From a bacterium (GTDB lineage: Bacteria; Margulisbacteria; Marinamargulisbacteria; JABIPA01), in assembly GCA_018698675.1 (NCBI GenBank), contig JABIPA010000004.1, positions 1-64,000 on the forward strand: a stretch of DNA of 64,000 nt. Direction: 5' to 3'. The notes beneath the pieces were generated by a model. The model worked only from the letters and a program-made list of their open reading frames with translations. It was not told the origin of the DNA and did not search any database. Both the position numbers and the translations under genes were made by a program. Shown one piece after another: positions 1-8,948 of the stretch; the first letter of the stretch is position 1; the number at the start of each line of letters is the position of its first letter.

Positions 1-99
1 ACCGATAAACAATCAAAGAAAGAACAGCTACCTATATTGAAGATATCTCCAGTTCCACATACAATACTTGAATCAGTAGGTACTAAAGATAGAAAATAG
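1..99 (+). CDS. C-terminal end of an unrecognised protein (partial)
   Basis: An open frame enters from the left edge and stops with TAG at 97-99, leaving 32 codons (last residues SVGTKDRK). The tail is hydrophilic, with many Lys residues, and has no motif I recognise. It ends 9 bases before lipA on the same strand, so it is probably the preceding gene of the same operon. The product cannot be named from this fragment. Confidence 0.5.
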   Translation, partial: TDKQSKKEQLPILKISPVPHTILESVGTKDRK

Positions 100-108
100 G
101 TATTAAAA

Positions 109-1047
109 ATGGAAAACAGTAAAATTGAAACTAAGCGATCGAAACGACTTCCTTCTTGGTTTAGAGACTTAGGAAGTAAACGAAAAGCAACATCATCTCT
201 TAACAATCAGTTAAAAGAAACCCGAAAATTACAGGATATTCCTGCGAGTATTTGTGAAGAAGCAAAATGTCCAAACCGTTCAGAATGTTTTGCTAAAGGT
301 GTGCTAACCTTTATGATTTTAGGTACTACATGTACTAGAAACTGTGGTTTTTGCAGCGTTGCTCACGGAACACCGATGCCCCCAGATAAAAATGAAGCAT
401 CCAAAATCGTTGCATCTATCGAAGCTCTTAATTTAAAATTCGTAGTACTGACTTCCCCTAATAGAGATGATCTTCCTGACGGAGGAGCTGCTCATTACGC
501 TTACATTATTCAATCTATTCATGACAAATTCCCTAAAGTTAAAGTTGAGGTATTAATTCCTGACTTTCAGGGAAGAGTTGAAGATTTAAAAACAGTTTTA
601 GATGCGAAACCTGATGTTCTTAACCATAACTTGGAAACTGTTCCGTCTTTATATACCACCGTTCGTAGGGGATCTTTATATCAACGATCGTTGGACGTGC
701 TTCAAAATTCAAAAAAACTAGCGCCTGATATTCTTACAAAAACAGGAATAATGATGGGATTAGGAGAAGAACGTGAAGAACTTATTGAGATTTTTAAAGA
801 TATCAATAAATTAGATGTAGATATTCTTACGATGGGTCAATATTTAAAACCTGACAAAGAAAGTTTAGAAGTTGTTCGATACTACTCTCCCGAAGAGTTC
901 GATACACTAAAATCTCTTGCAGAAACTGAAAATATTCCATATGTTTTTTCTGGACCTTTAGTTAGAAGTTCTTACTTAGCAGACAGTGTTTTTGAGGATA
1001 TAGAATCGAAGGACTTGAAATCTTGCTTAAAGAAATCATTGGGTTAG
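109..1047 (+). CDS. lipA: lipoyl synthase (radical SAM)
   Basis: LipA inserts two sulfur atoms into octanoyl groups bound to carrier domains, making lipoate for 2-oxoacid dehydrogenases and the glycine cleavage system. The 312-residue protein has both cysteine triads of the family. The auxiliary cluster motif CEEAKCPNRSEC (C49, C54, C60) ligates the sacrificial [4Fe-4S] cluster, and the radical-SAM motif CTRNCGFC (C75, C79, C82) follows. A conserved RSSY stands near the C terminus. Length is normal for the family. The ATG at 109 is the first start; its Shine-Dalgarno is weak. The 3' end overlaps plsY by 25 bases, indicating co-transcription. No lipB is visible here. Confidence 0.97.
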   Translation: MENSKIETKRSKRLPSWFRDLGSKRKATSSLNNQLKETRKLQDIPASICEEAKCPNRSECFAKGVLTFMILGTTCTRNCGFCSVAHGTPMPPDKNEASKIVASIEALNLKFVVLTSPNRDDLPDGGAAHYAYIIQSIHDKFPKVKVEVLIPDFQGRVEDLKTVLDAKPDVLNHNLETVPSLYTTVRRGSLYQRSLDVLQNSKKLAPDILTKTGIMMGLGEEREELIEIFKDINKLDVDILTMGQYLKPDKESLEVVRYYSPEEFDTLKSLAETENIPYVFSGPLVRSSYLADSVFEDIESKDLKSCLKKSLG

Positions 1048-1607
1048 GCTTAATCGCCTATCTCTTAGGCGCCATCCCTTTTGGACTACTCGTTTGCAAA
1101 CTTAAAGGACATGATCTTAGAAAAACAGGTTCTGGGAATATCGGTGCAACAAACGTCTATAGAGGACTTGGTTTTAAATATGCATTTCTCGTATTTTGTT
1201 TAGATTCTTTCAAAGGGTACCTTCCCGTTTATTTATCGTTTTTTCTTTCCGATCAACCCTATGTACATATTTCTATCGGATTCATATCTATTATTGGTCA
1301 TAGTTTAACTATTTTTGCAGGATTTAAAGGTGGAAAAGGAGCAGCTACTGGATTAGGTGTTTTACTCGCGCTGGCCCCAGACGTATTTATGATTCTTTTT
1401 GTTCTTGCAATTCTCCTTATATTTGGTACAAAATATGTGTCAGTAGCAACAATTTCATGTAGTGTCTTGGCACCCATATTATTGCTTATCTTAGATTACC
1501 CGGAAGTTTACGTGTTTTTTATAGGAATTATTTGCTTATTTATTATATGGAGACATAAGGCAAATATCGAGCGATTGTTAAAAGGACAGGAAAATAAAAT
1601 AAGATGA
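1023..1607 (+). CDS. plsY: acyl-phosphate:glycerol-3-phosphate acyltransferase
   Basis: PlsY transfers an acyl group from acyl-phosphate to the sn-1 position of glycerol 3-phosphate in the inner membrane, the first step of phospholipid synthesis. The 194 residues form several hydrophobic helices and carry the family loops GSGNIGATN (about 36-44) and GFKGGKGAATGLG (about 100-112), which bind substrate and phosphate. The start is a TTG at 1023 inside the end of lipA; no ATG lies near the conserved N terminus. It overlaps gpsA by ATGA, so the enzyme that makes glycerol 3-phosphate and the one that uses it are translationally coupled. Confidence 0.95.
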   Translation: MLKEIIGLGLIAYLLGAIPFGLLVCKLKGHDLRKTGSGNIGATNVYRGLGFKYAFLVFCLDSFKGYLPVYLSFFLSDQPYVHISIGFISIIGHSLTIFAGFKGGKGAATGLGVLLALAPDVFMILFVLAILLIFGTKYVSVATISCSVLAPILLLILDYPEVYVFFIGIICLFIIWRHKANIERLLKGQENKIR

Positions 1608-2608
1608 AAACAGTAGCCGTTATTGGATGCGGGGCTTGGGCCTCAACAGTTACTTGTCTCCTTGCCGAAAAAAATAGTCCTTCATTAAACAATACAACAA
1701 TTAAAATTTGGTGCCATGATAAGACTTTATCTGACCATATTGATCAATTTCATAAACACCCTCAATTTGACCATATTAGCTTTGACTCCGATATCGAAGC
1801 GACGCATGATCTTGACGAACTAATCGCAGAATCAAGTCATATCATATTAGGAGTTGCTTCACCTTTTCTTTCTATTTTAGAACAAATAAAAAAAAACTAT
1901 ACGAACCAACCGATACTCATTCTTACAAAAGGTGTCGTTGAAAATGGTCCCTCTATTTTCGTATCCGAAAACGTTAAGCATTATTTGGGCGACATTCCAT
2001 TTGCTACATTATCTGGTCCAAATTTGGCCACGGAAATTCAAGATAAAAAACCTGCGACTACAGTTATCTCATCTCCATATTTAAAAGTTGCTGAAGACTT
2101 TCAAAGCTTACTTTCCTGCCCACGGTTTCGTGTATATACATCCTTAGACCAAAAAGGAGTCGAAATAGGAGGCGTGCTAAAAAATAGTATTGCAGTTGCC
2201 TGTGGAATTTCTGAAGGCTTAAATTTAGGAAATAACTGTCGTTCATCATTAATCACACGTGGACTTCAAGAAATTATTAGATTTGGAACATTATTTGGTG
2301 GAGAAGAAGAAACCTTTTATGGGCTATCTGGAATGGGTGATTTAATCACAACGTGTTCGTCTAGTTCTAGTAGAAACTATCGATTAGGTTTTGCAATTGC
2401 GGAAGGAAAAACTATTTCTGAAGCTATCGATCTCTTGTCTCCTCAAGTTGCAGAAGGTTATAAAACGACTAAACTTATTCATAAAATTGCTGAAACTAAA
2501 TCTATTGAAATGCCTATTGTTTCTGAATTATACAAAATTTTGTATCACGATAAGCGACCAATTGATGCGTTAATGTCTCTAATGAGCAGACCTCTAAAAA
2601 GTGAGTAG
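1604..2608 (+). CDS. gpsA: glycerol-3-phosphate dehydrogenase [NAD(P)+]
   Basis: GpsA reduces dihydroxyacetone phosphate to sn-glycerol 3-phosphate, the substrate of PlsY encoded just upstream. The Rossmann motif GCGAWAS is at residues 8-14, and LTKG at 107-110 holds the substrate-binding lysine. The C-terminal half has the family block around GISEGLNLGNN and SLITRGLQEI. The 334-residue length is typical. ATG at 1604 overlaps the plsY stop (ATGA), and its own end overlaps the next gene by 8 bases, giving a four-gene chain lipA-plsY-gpsA-sugar transferase. Confidence 0.96.
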   Translation: MKTVAVIGCGAWASTVTCLLAEKNSPSLNNTTIKIWCHDKTLSDHIDQFHKHPQFDHISFDSDIEATHDLDELIAESSHIILGVASPFLSILEQIKKNYTNQPILILTKGVVENGPSIFVSENVKHYLGDIPFATLSGPNLATEIQDKKPATTVISSPYLKVAEDFQSLLSCPRFRVYTSLDQKGVEIGGVLKNSIAVACGISEGLNLGNNCRSSLITRGLQEIIRFGTLFGGEEETFYGLSGMGDLITTCSSSSSRNYRLGFAIAEGKTISEAIDLLSPQVAEGYKTTKLIHKIAETKSIEMPIVSELYKILYHDKRPIDALMSLMSRPLKSE

Positions 2609-4082
2609 ATCTAAAACATCACTTTTAATATTTTTAACCCGATTATTTTCTGATATATCAGTTATTCTATTTAGTATCGTTCTTGCTTATAGTTTAAAAT
2701 TTAAAGTTGGATGGATACTTTCGAATTACTTTCGACTTGATTGGGGAGAAATCTATTCGCATGCTCAGATTGAACCTTATTTAAAAAGTTCCGGCCTTTT
2801 AATTGGCATTTGGATTCTTACCTTTGTTTTCTTCGGTTTATACCGTTCAAGAGCGGGTCTTATGCCGGAAGCTGATGAGTGCTTATCTATTATAAAAGCA
2901 TCTACAATAAGTACCATACAAATAATGGCAATAACTTTAATTTACAAAGATTTACCCGAGTCGAGAGGTGTTTTAGTTTATACGTGGGCTCTTGGTATAA
3001 TACTCCTCTCCTTTTCGCGGCTAGCTATTTTAAAGTTTGAACATAATGTTTTTAAAAGAGGAAAAGGAACAAAACGCTCGGCAATTATGGGAAATGACCT
3101 GTTATCTCAAGATATAGCAGAAAAATTCTTTCTTTTTCCGACGCTTCGTTTTTTTTATATTGGCCACATTAATGATACACCTCCTGATCAACTCCATTTC
3201 CACCTAAAAAAAAGATATAACAATATTGGCCTTCCCAGCGACTACAAATCGATTCTTATAGAGAACAACATCAAAGTACTTTTTGTTACTAACTATACGA
3301 AAGAAAAAGAAACGAACACTCCAATTGAACAAAAAACAGGCCCGGATATTAGCGAAGTCGTAAAATTTTGTAAAAAAAATATGATTATGTGTTATGTCAT
3401 ACCTAGCGTATACGAATTTACAAACTCGCCTATATCTACCTTAGATTTTGATGGACTTTCCTTTATTCAGATCCTTTTACATACAAATTCCGGCTTCAAC
3501 CTAATAGGTAAACGAGTGTTTGACATTTTGTTCTCAGCAGTTATGTTGATACTTTCAAGCCCCATTTTTATTGGGGTCTATCTAATAATAAAAGTTGTAT
3601 CTCCAGGACCTGTTTTTTACCATCAAACCCGTTTAACAAAGGGCGGTAAATCATTCGAAATGATTAAATTTAGAACTATGATTCCGGATGCAGAAAGAGG
3701 ATCTGGTCCAGTAATGGTATCTGAAACTGATGAAAACCGATTCATTAAATATGGTCAATTTCTTAGAAAATCATCAATTGATGAACTTCCTCAGCTTTTA
3801 AATGTATTTAGAGGCGAGATGAGTATTGTAGGTCCTCGTCCAGAACGACCTCATTTTGTAGAAAAATTTTGTAAAGAAATCCCTGGTTTTGAGCAACGCA
3901 CAGACATGAAGGGAGGAATCACAGGATGGGCTCAAATCAATGGTCGTTCTGTTTTAACACGCCGTCCAGAACATAAACTCAAATACGATTTATACTATAT
4001 TTATCATTGGTCATTTTTATTCGATCTTAAAATACTGATCAAAACATTTTTTGTTGTTTTTAAACGGGAAGAAGCATACTAA
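2601..4082 (+). CDS. undecaprenyl-phosphate sugar phosphotransferase (polyprenyl glycosylphosphotransferase)
   Basis: This inner-membrane enzyme should start a surface polysaccharide by moving a sugar 1-phosphate from an NDP-sugar to undecaprenyl phosphate. The N-terminal half has about four hydrophobic segments (within residues 7-145), then a soluble middle domain. From about residue 299 comes the bacterial sugar transferase domain: a re-entrant helix (RVFDILFSAVML), then KFRTM, LRKSSIDELPQLLNV, SIVGPRPERP and GITGWAQINGR, all catalytic blocks of the WbaP/WecA-unrelated family (PF02397). The start is a GTG at 2601 inside gpsA. The sugar cannot be told from sequence. It probably serves the glycan genes at 14-46 kb, although it sits apart from them. 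Confidence 0.93.
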   Translation: MSRSKTSLLIFLTRLFSDISVILFSIVLAYSLKFKVGWILSNYFRLDWGEIYSHAQIEPYLKSSGLLIGIWILTFVFFGLYRSRAGLMPEADECLSIIKASTISTIQIMAITLIYKDLPESRGVLVYTWALGIILLSFSRLAILKFEHNVFKRGKGTKRSAIMGNDLLSQDIAEKFFLFPTLRFFYIGHINDTPPDQLHFHLKKRYNNIGLPSDYKSILIENNIKVLFVTNYTKEKETNTPIEQKTGPDISEVVKFCKKNMIMCYVIPSVYEFTNSPISTLDFDGLSFIQILLHTNSGFNLIGKRVFDILFSAVMLILSSPIFIGVYLIIKVVSPGPVFYHQTRLTKGGKSFEMIKFRTMIPDAERGSGPVMVSETDENRFIKYGQFLRKSSIDELPQLLNVFRGEMSIVGPRPERPHFVEKFCKEIPGFEQRTDMKGGITGWAQINGRSVLTRRPEHKLKYDLYYIYHWSFLFDLKILIKTFFVVFKREEAY

Positions 4083-4128
4083 ATCAACTCCTGAAAGTAC
4101 TAGTTTATCTCTAAAAACAATTAATCTT

Positions 4129-5322
4129 ATGTCTAAATCCAATCAATATAAAACACTTACACTTGTTAACCATTCATCACATAAACTCATAATATTAGGC
4201 GGTACATTTGACCCTTTTCATAATGGTCACTTTTCTATCATTAAAGCAATAAAAGAGTATTTCCCTAATTCAAAAATATTATTAATACCTACTTATCAAT
4301 CTCCTTTTAAAAAAGAATCGATGCTTTCTGCAAGACAACGGCTACTTCTTTTAACAAAGTTATCTATAATCATCCCAAATTTGATAATCGACCCCTATGA
4401 AATAAACAAAGAAAAAGTTTCTTATTCAATCGACACCATTGCGTATATAAAAAATAAGTTCCCCTCTTTCGATTTGTATTTTTGTATGGGTGAAGATGCA
4501 GCACAATCATTTACAAAGTGGAAAAATTTTAAATCCATACTCGGTCTTACGACCTTATTAATAGTTCCAAGAACAAGTTCCCAATCTTCTAGAGTTCTCG
4601 AAAAACTAACTTACCCCCCTCAATCTGTTCTACTACCTATGACAAAAATAGATATTTCTTCTACAGAAATAAAAAGCAAAAACAGGCCGTTTACAAAGGA
4701 AACTTTTCAAAAATGGTTTCCTGAAACATTAATTAAAGAAGCAAAGATTCTTCTTAATACAGCCCCCATTATCGGACTTACTGGACAAGTAGGAACGGGT
4801 AAAACTGAAGCAACAACATTCCTATCTAAAACATTCGCTATTGAAATTATTGATCTGGATTTGATAGGACACTCTATATTGGAAGAAACTCCTACAATTA
4901 AAAACCTAGTTTCAACTTTTGGAGCAACTATTCTTGATGAAACAAACAAAATTTCAAGAACACATCTTGGAAAAATTGTTTTCTCAGACAAGCACAAATT
5001 AGTTCTTTTAAACAAAATCGTTCATCCCTTAATTTTAGAAAAAACACTAATTCTTCTTTCAAAACGTGATAAACCAACTATTATCGTAGGATCCCTTTTG
5101 CAAGAAATTGGAATTTTAGACTATTGTTCAAAAGTCGTATGTATAACAGGGAAATCAGATACTATAATTAAACATATTGGAGAAAAAAAATATAACAGAC
5201 GCCAATTTCAACAATCGGAAAAAACGCTTCTTCGTAACTCTGACCATACAATTTCAAATGACTATACAAAAAACTTTTATTCAAAATTAACTGAACTATT
5301 CAACTCATTGTTAGGTTTATGA
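4129..5322 (+). CDS. nadD-coaE: fused nicotinate-nucleotide adenylyltransferase / dephospho-CoA kinase
   Basis: One frame encodes two cofactor enzymes. Residues about 18-205 are NadD (adenylation of nicotinate mononucleotide): GGTFDPFHNGH at 24-34, a YSIDTI block, MGEDAAQSF with a following tryptophan, and ISSTEIK. These are NadD rather than CoaD signatures. Residues about 213-397 are CoaE (phosphorylation of dephospho-CoA): P-loop GLTGQVGTGKT near 215, the DLDLIGHSIL block, GKIVFSD and HPLI. I chose ATG 4129, after the stop of the previous gene; the frame is open upstream to a TTG at 4051, but that stretch overlaps the sugar transferase and matches nothing. The TGA abuts the birA stop on the other strand. 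Confidence 0.9.
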   Translation: MSKSNQYKTLTLVNHSSHKLIILGGTFDPFHNGHFSIIKAIKEYFPNSKILLIPTYQSPFKKESMLSARQRLLLLTKLSIIIPNLIIDPYEINKEKVSYSIDTIAYIKNKFPSFDLYFCMGEDAAQSFTKWKNFKSILGLTTLLIVPRTSSQSSRVLEKLTYPPQSVLLPMTKIDISSTEIKSKNRPFTKETFQKWFPETLIKEAKILLNTAPIIGLTGQVGTGKTEATTFLSKTFAIEIIDLDLIGHSILEETPTIKNLVSTFGATILDETNKISRTHLGKIVFSDKHKLVLLNKIVHPLILEKTLILLSKRDKPTIIVGSLLQEIGILDYCSKVVCITGKSDTIIKHIGEKKYNRRQFQQSEKTLLRNSDHTISNDYTKNFYSKLTELFNSLLGL

Positions 5323-5949
5323 CTATTTTTTCAAGTACTCCCTTATAGAATCCGTAATCGCTTCCTGAACTTCTTTTTTGGATATAGTCATCTTGAGTTC
5401 CCGGTATATCGAAGTTGCTATCGGTTTTAATTCATCGGGGAATATTTTTTGAGATACATTTATTCCAATTCCAATAATAAGATATGGAAGCTTAGAAACA
5501 CTATTTTTAGTATTTGTTTCTATTAAAACGCCTCCTATTTTCTTTTTGTTTAATATTATGTCATTCGGCCATTCTATCAATATTTCTGGGTTAATATCGT
5601 GCTTGCCTAAAATTATATTTTTTAGACATTTAATACAAATATTTCCTATATCCATCGTTATAGTTGACGGTATTATCCAATCCTTATTTGGAAAATGAAG
5701 ATAAGTATAGTATAGTCCTCCATTAGATTGGGAATGCCAAATTCTTCCAAATTGGCCACGTCCTTTGTATTGACGAGAGGAAATAATGACGCAGTCCGAT
5801 GGATTTTGTTTTAAATTACTTTTTACAATACGCTTGGCATAGTCATTGGTAGAGTCAATTGATTCAAGTTGAATGAGTCTCAAAAAATATTCCTTCACAA
5901 AATTAGTTTTTTTTTGTGTAATCTTATAAGACATTCTATTTTCGAACAA
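5323..5949 (-). CDS. birA: biotin--[acetyl-CoA-carboxylase] ligase, catalytic type without DNA-binding domain
   Basis: It attaches biotin to the biotin carboxyl carrier protein through biotinyl-5'-AMP. Visible family motifs are LESIDSTNDYAK, the biotinyl-AMP loop GRGQFGRIWHS, EWPNDIILN and KIGGVLIET. At 208 residues it lacks the N-terminal winged helix of E. coli BirA, so it should be an enzyme only and not a repressor. A short C-terminal domain is present. Met6 is a possible alternative start. The gene is convergent with nadD-coaE with no base between the stops, and divergent from the ankyrin gene at 6056. Confidence 0.95.
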   Translation of the reverse strand: MFENRMSYKITQKKTNFVKEYFLRLIQLESIDSTNDYAKRIVKSNLKQNPSDCVIISSRQYKGRGQFGRIWHSQSNGGLYYTYLHFPNKDWIIPSTITMDIGNICIKCLKNIILGKHDINPEILIEWPNDIILNKKKIGGVLIETNTKNSVSKLPYLIIGIGINVSQKIFPDELKPIATSIYRELKMTISKKEVQEAITDSIREYLKK

Positions 5950-6055
5950 TAATAAAATGGAAGATAAGAAAAAGGGTATTACTTCTGAAAAGAAAATGAT
6001 TCAAATTGAATAAAAAAGGGAATGTATTTACCAAATTAATGTTTAGGCAAAAAAA

Positions 6056-7333
6056 TTGAAAAATCAAAAAGATACGAAACCAGAATCTAAGCAATTGAAT
6101 ACAAAAAAAATAAAATCATTAGAAATTGATTTTGAAAATAAAGGCGTAGAACTTCTCGAAAAAGGAAAATCGTTCTTAAAAGCCCATGATTATATTTTTA
6201 CCAAAGAAAAACTTCTTGGTTCTGTCGACTACTTTAAAAAAGCTCTAAACGATAAACCTCAAAGCAAAATTTCAAGGGAAGGTCTAATGGAAGCATGGGA
6301 GTGCCTAAGTACACTACATCCTCTTTCTCCAAAAACACATTCAAGCTTAAATGGTAAAAATGGACATCACAAAGGCCTTTCTACTAATGTCTTGTCAAAA
6401 AAACTTAGGAATATTTTTATAGACAATTTAATTGAAATTGAATGGAAAAAACAATCCCATGGTAAATTTGGTCCATCTAAACCAAATACACTAAGTTGGA
6501 AAGAGTTTTATTTAATTAATGAAAAAGAATTAAATGAATTAGAGTCAATTACAGATAAACTTTGTTGGGCAGTTGAAAAAGGCCATGAGAAGCTAGTCCA
6601 ATACTATGTCGAAAATGAAAAAGCAGATGTTAACATCCAAAACAAAAATGGGGATTATATTTTGCAAGTTGCAATCGCTAAAAAATATCAATTAATATTT
6701 AAAGTCCTTTTGGAATCTGGGGCGAGCGTTACTAATAAAAGTAAAAAAGGATGGGCTGCTATCCATTATGCCGTAAAAAGCCAAGTCCTTTCTATCTTTG
6801 ATAAAGTTATCGAAGAAGGTGGAGATCCGAAGATTTTAGATAGCGAAAAAAATTCTACTCTTCATATTGCTGCCTTTCTTGGAAACCTAGAAATTTCAAA
6901 AAAACTCATCTCGTTAGGAGTCAATATTAATTCTAAAAACAACGGAAATATTACAGCCCTTCATCTTGCAATCAATCATGGAGGTTATATGTTAGCCTCC
7001 TATTTACTAGAAAATGGAGCATCTGTCGTAGATAAAGATAAATTTGACCAAACTATTATCCATTGGTCAGTAGTGTCCAATTCACGAACAATTCTTAAAC
7101 AAGTTCTTGAAAAAACAAATGAAGGCATTAATCAAATTGACGTATTTGGACGGTCACCCTTACATTGGGCAGCCCAAAAAGGAGATTTGGATGTTGTATC
7201 TCTTCTAGTTGAGCGTGGAGCGAAAATTAATATTAAAGATAAATACGAACAAACGGCATTATTAATTGCAGCATTTTATGGCCATCCATCTATCGTTACT
7301 TACCTATTTAACCGTGGTGGAAGCATAGATTAA
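6056..7333 (+). CDS. ankyrin-repeat protein
   Basis: The 425-residue protein has a Lys-rich N-terminal part (about 1-150, with a helical segment around SVDYFKKALNDKP that resembles a TPR helix) and about eight ankyrin repeats from residue about 165 to the end. Clear consensus pieces are NSTLHIAAFLGNLEISKKL, ITALHLAINHGG and SPLHWAAQKGDLDVVSLLV. Ankyrin repeats bind proteins; the target is unknown. There is no signal peptide or membrane segment. The start is a TTG at 6056. An ATG at 6039 would be in frame if the 7-A run at 6049-6055 had one more A, so the start is uncertain. Confidence 0.82.
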   Translation: MKNQKDTKPESKQLNTKKIKSLEIDFENKGVELLEKGKSFLKAHDYIFTKEKLLGSVDYFKKALNDKPQSKISREGLMEAWECLSTLHPLSPKTHSSLNGKNGHHKGLSTNVLSKKLRNIFIDNLIEIEWKKQSHGKFGPSKPNTLSWKEFYLINEKELNELESITDKLCWAVEKGHEKLVQYYVENEKADVNIQNKNGDYILQVAIAKKYQLIFKVLLESGASVTNKSKKGWAAIHYAVKSQVLSIFDKVIEEGGDPKILDSEKNSTLHIAAFLGNLEISKKLISLGVNINSKNNGNITALHLAINHGGYMLASYLLENGASVVDKDKFDQTIIHWSVVSNSRTILKQVLEKTNEGINQIDVFGRSPLHWAAQKGDLDVVSLLVERGAKINIKDKYEQTALLIAAFYGHPSIVTYLFNRGGSID

Positions 7334-7510
7334 ACTTTAGGTACTCTTCTTCCTATCCGTTACCTGCTTATCAATAGATCTCCTGAACAAATCAAGTATC
7401 AATCTCGTCTATCGTAATTACAAACAGCATATATAAACCCTTAAACACCTCATCGCCATCTATTTTTTTACCTACTTGAAAAAGAAAACTAAAATTGGTT
7501 TTATCTTTAA

Positions 7511-7877
7511 ATGAATAAAAAAATACTATCAGTCGGAAACGACAACACCATTAGGGATACAAATTCTAACCCTCAAAAAAAAAGGAAAATGGATTCTGTA
7601 CTTTCAACTCCCATCAACGATTTAACCGAAAAAAAAAAAAAATAAACAAGATTTAGCTCCGTCACATTCTGTAATATCCTCCGATTTATTTATTTCAAAC
7701 GAAACCTACGAAGAATCTGTGACATATTCTGATTTTAAAATACCCATTCAGAAAAAGGTCCTTCTTGATACTATTTTAAAAGTGTATGTCACATTAGATT
7801 TAAGCTCAGAAACAACGTCTAATGAGACAACACAAACTCAAAATAATTCGGATCAAAACTTACCATCGGAAAAATAG
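7511..7877 (+). pseudogene. 5' part of a broken ankyrin-type gene (frameshift at A14 run, then amber stop)
   Basis: ATG 7511 opens a 44-codon frame ending at TAA directly after a run of 14 A (7629-7642). Reading with one A fewer, the frame continues open from 7641 to a TAG at 7875-7877, and beyond that stop the same frame is open into the gene at 7971. Together 7511-8948 would encode a protein of about 478 residues if one A were removed and the amber codon read. The segment is Ser/Thr/Asn-rich with no domain I recognise. The run may be a slippage hotspot, an assembly error or true decay. Confidence 0.6.
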
Positions 7878-7970
7878 AATCTTGAGTATGCATACCTTAT
7901 AGACGAGCAATGGTATTTTCAATCGACCATAAAAGAAATTTATAAAAATCGACATCAATTCAACTTTTCA

Positions 7971-8948
7971 GTGCCTCACAACAGAAAAGAGTTCCCTTCA
8001 TCGGTCATAGAAGACTGTTTAATAAAAAATTATTCTTGTTCAGAATTAATCGAAATCTTAAATTATCCTGCCACAGAAAGCAGTATTATCGATTATCTAT
8101 GTGAAATAAAAAAACACCAAATTCAGGATGCGCTCTGCGATCTAGTCAATCACTTTTTGTCTCAAGGACATGATTTACAAAATGTGAAAATTGAGAATGC
8201 CTCTCTTTTATATTGGGCATGTTTTTTCGACTCTCCAAATGCAATCAGTCTTTTGGAAGAAAATCAATTTAACCTACATATTGATTTAGGTATGGAAGAA
8301 TTAAACGAATACGAGGAAATGACCTCAAGACAGTCAAGTTTTTATATTGCTGTCGTAAAAAATTCATTGAATTCACTTACTAAATTAGGAGAACTTGGCT
8401 GTCGTTTTAATGATGACATAGGACATGAAAACTATGACGACTCATTAAATTTATCAGAACGAATGTCCAGTTTTTATTGCGCGATTCAAAAAAATGCCAG
8501 TGAAATAGTAACAATCTTTTTAAAATACGGATATGATTTCAATACTGATTTCGGAGAAGAAAAATATGATTCTGGAGAAATAAGTGTAAAGTATCCATTC
8601 TTATATACATGTGTAGAAAATAAATCAAAAGAAGCTCTGCAAGCCGTGCTACCTTTTAATTACAAACTAGAATCAAACAAACATATTGAATATTTTGACG
8701 AGTATGGAGAGAAAAAAGGAACTTATTCCGTATTATTTGAATTTATTCAGAAAAGTTCTGTAGAAAATGTTCGGTTTTTAGGAGAAACAAATTATAACTT
8801 TACTGATGATGTCTGTATCGAGGACTATACTGAAGAGCAAACTCAGCAACTTAAATTCTCACTTTATTCCCAGCGAAATCACTCCACTGAAATGAAAGAA
8901 CTTTTTAAGAAGTATGCTTCAAACCGTCTTTGTGTAACAGCTCCATAA
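7971..8948 (+). CDS. protein of five tandem 43-44 residue ankyrin-like repeats (probably 3' part of a broken gene)
   Basis: From GTG 7971 this frame gives 325 residues; the same frame is open back to 7878. Residues about 77-305 form five tandem units of 42-44 residues, each starting like an ankyrin helix pair (SSFYIAVVKN, SSFYCAIQKN, FLYTCVENKS, LFEFIQKSS), then a turn of the type YxFNxDxG, then an acidic loop with ExYD. The units look like ankyrin repeats lengthened by about ten residues. I do not recognise a named family. No Shine-Dalgarno precedes the GTG, which supports the view that the true start is at 7511. It follows the ankyrin gene at 6056. Confidence 0.6.
   Translation: MPHNRKEFPSSVIEDCLIKNYSCSELIEILNYPATESSIIDYLCEIKKHQIQDALCDLVNHFLSQGHDLQNVKIENASLLYWACFFDSPNAISLLEENQFNLHIDLGMEELNEYEEMTSRQSSFYIAVVKNSLNSLTKLGELGCRFNDDIGHENYDDSLNLSERMSSFYCAIQKNASEIVTIFLKYGYDFNTDFGEEKYDSGEISVKYPFLYTCVENKSKEALQAVLPFNYKLESNKHIEYFDEYGEKKGTYSVLFEFIQKSSVENVRFLGETNYNFTDDVCIEDYTEEQTQQLKFSLYSQRNHSTEMKELFKKYASNRLCVTAP

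Noticed and set aside
4051-4128. TTG-started extension of nadD-coaE
   Set aside because: It overlaps the end of the sugar transferase and encodes residues with no NadD similarity; ATG 4129 fits the domain start.
4129-4750. Reading the first domain as CoaD (pantetheine-phosphate adenylyltransferase), which would make a CoaD-CoaE fusion as in animals
   Set aside because: The GGTFDPFHNGH motif, YSIDTI, the acidic MGEDA block and ISSTEI are NadD features; CoaD has a PGSFDP motif and different later blocks.
5957-6013. 18-codon open frame between birA and the ankyrin gene
   Set aside because: Too short, Lys-rich by base composition, no ribosome site and no similarity.
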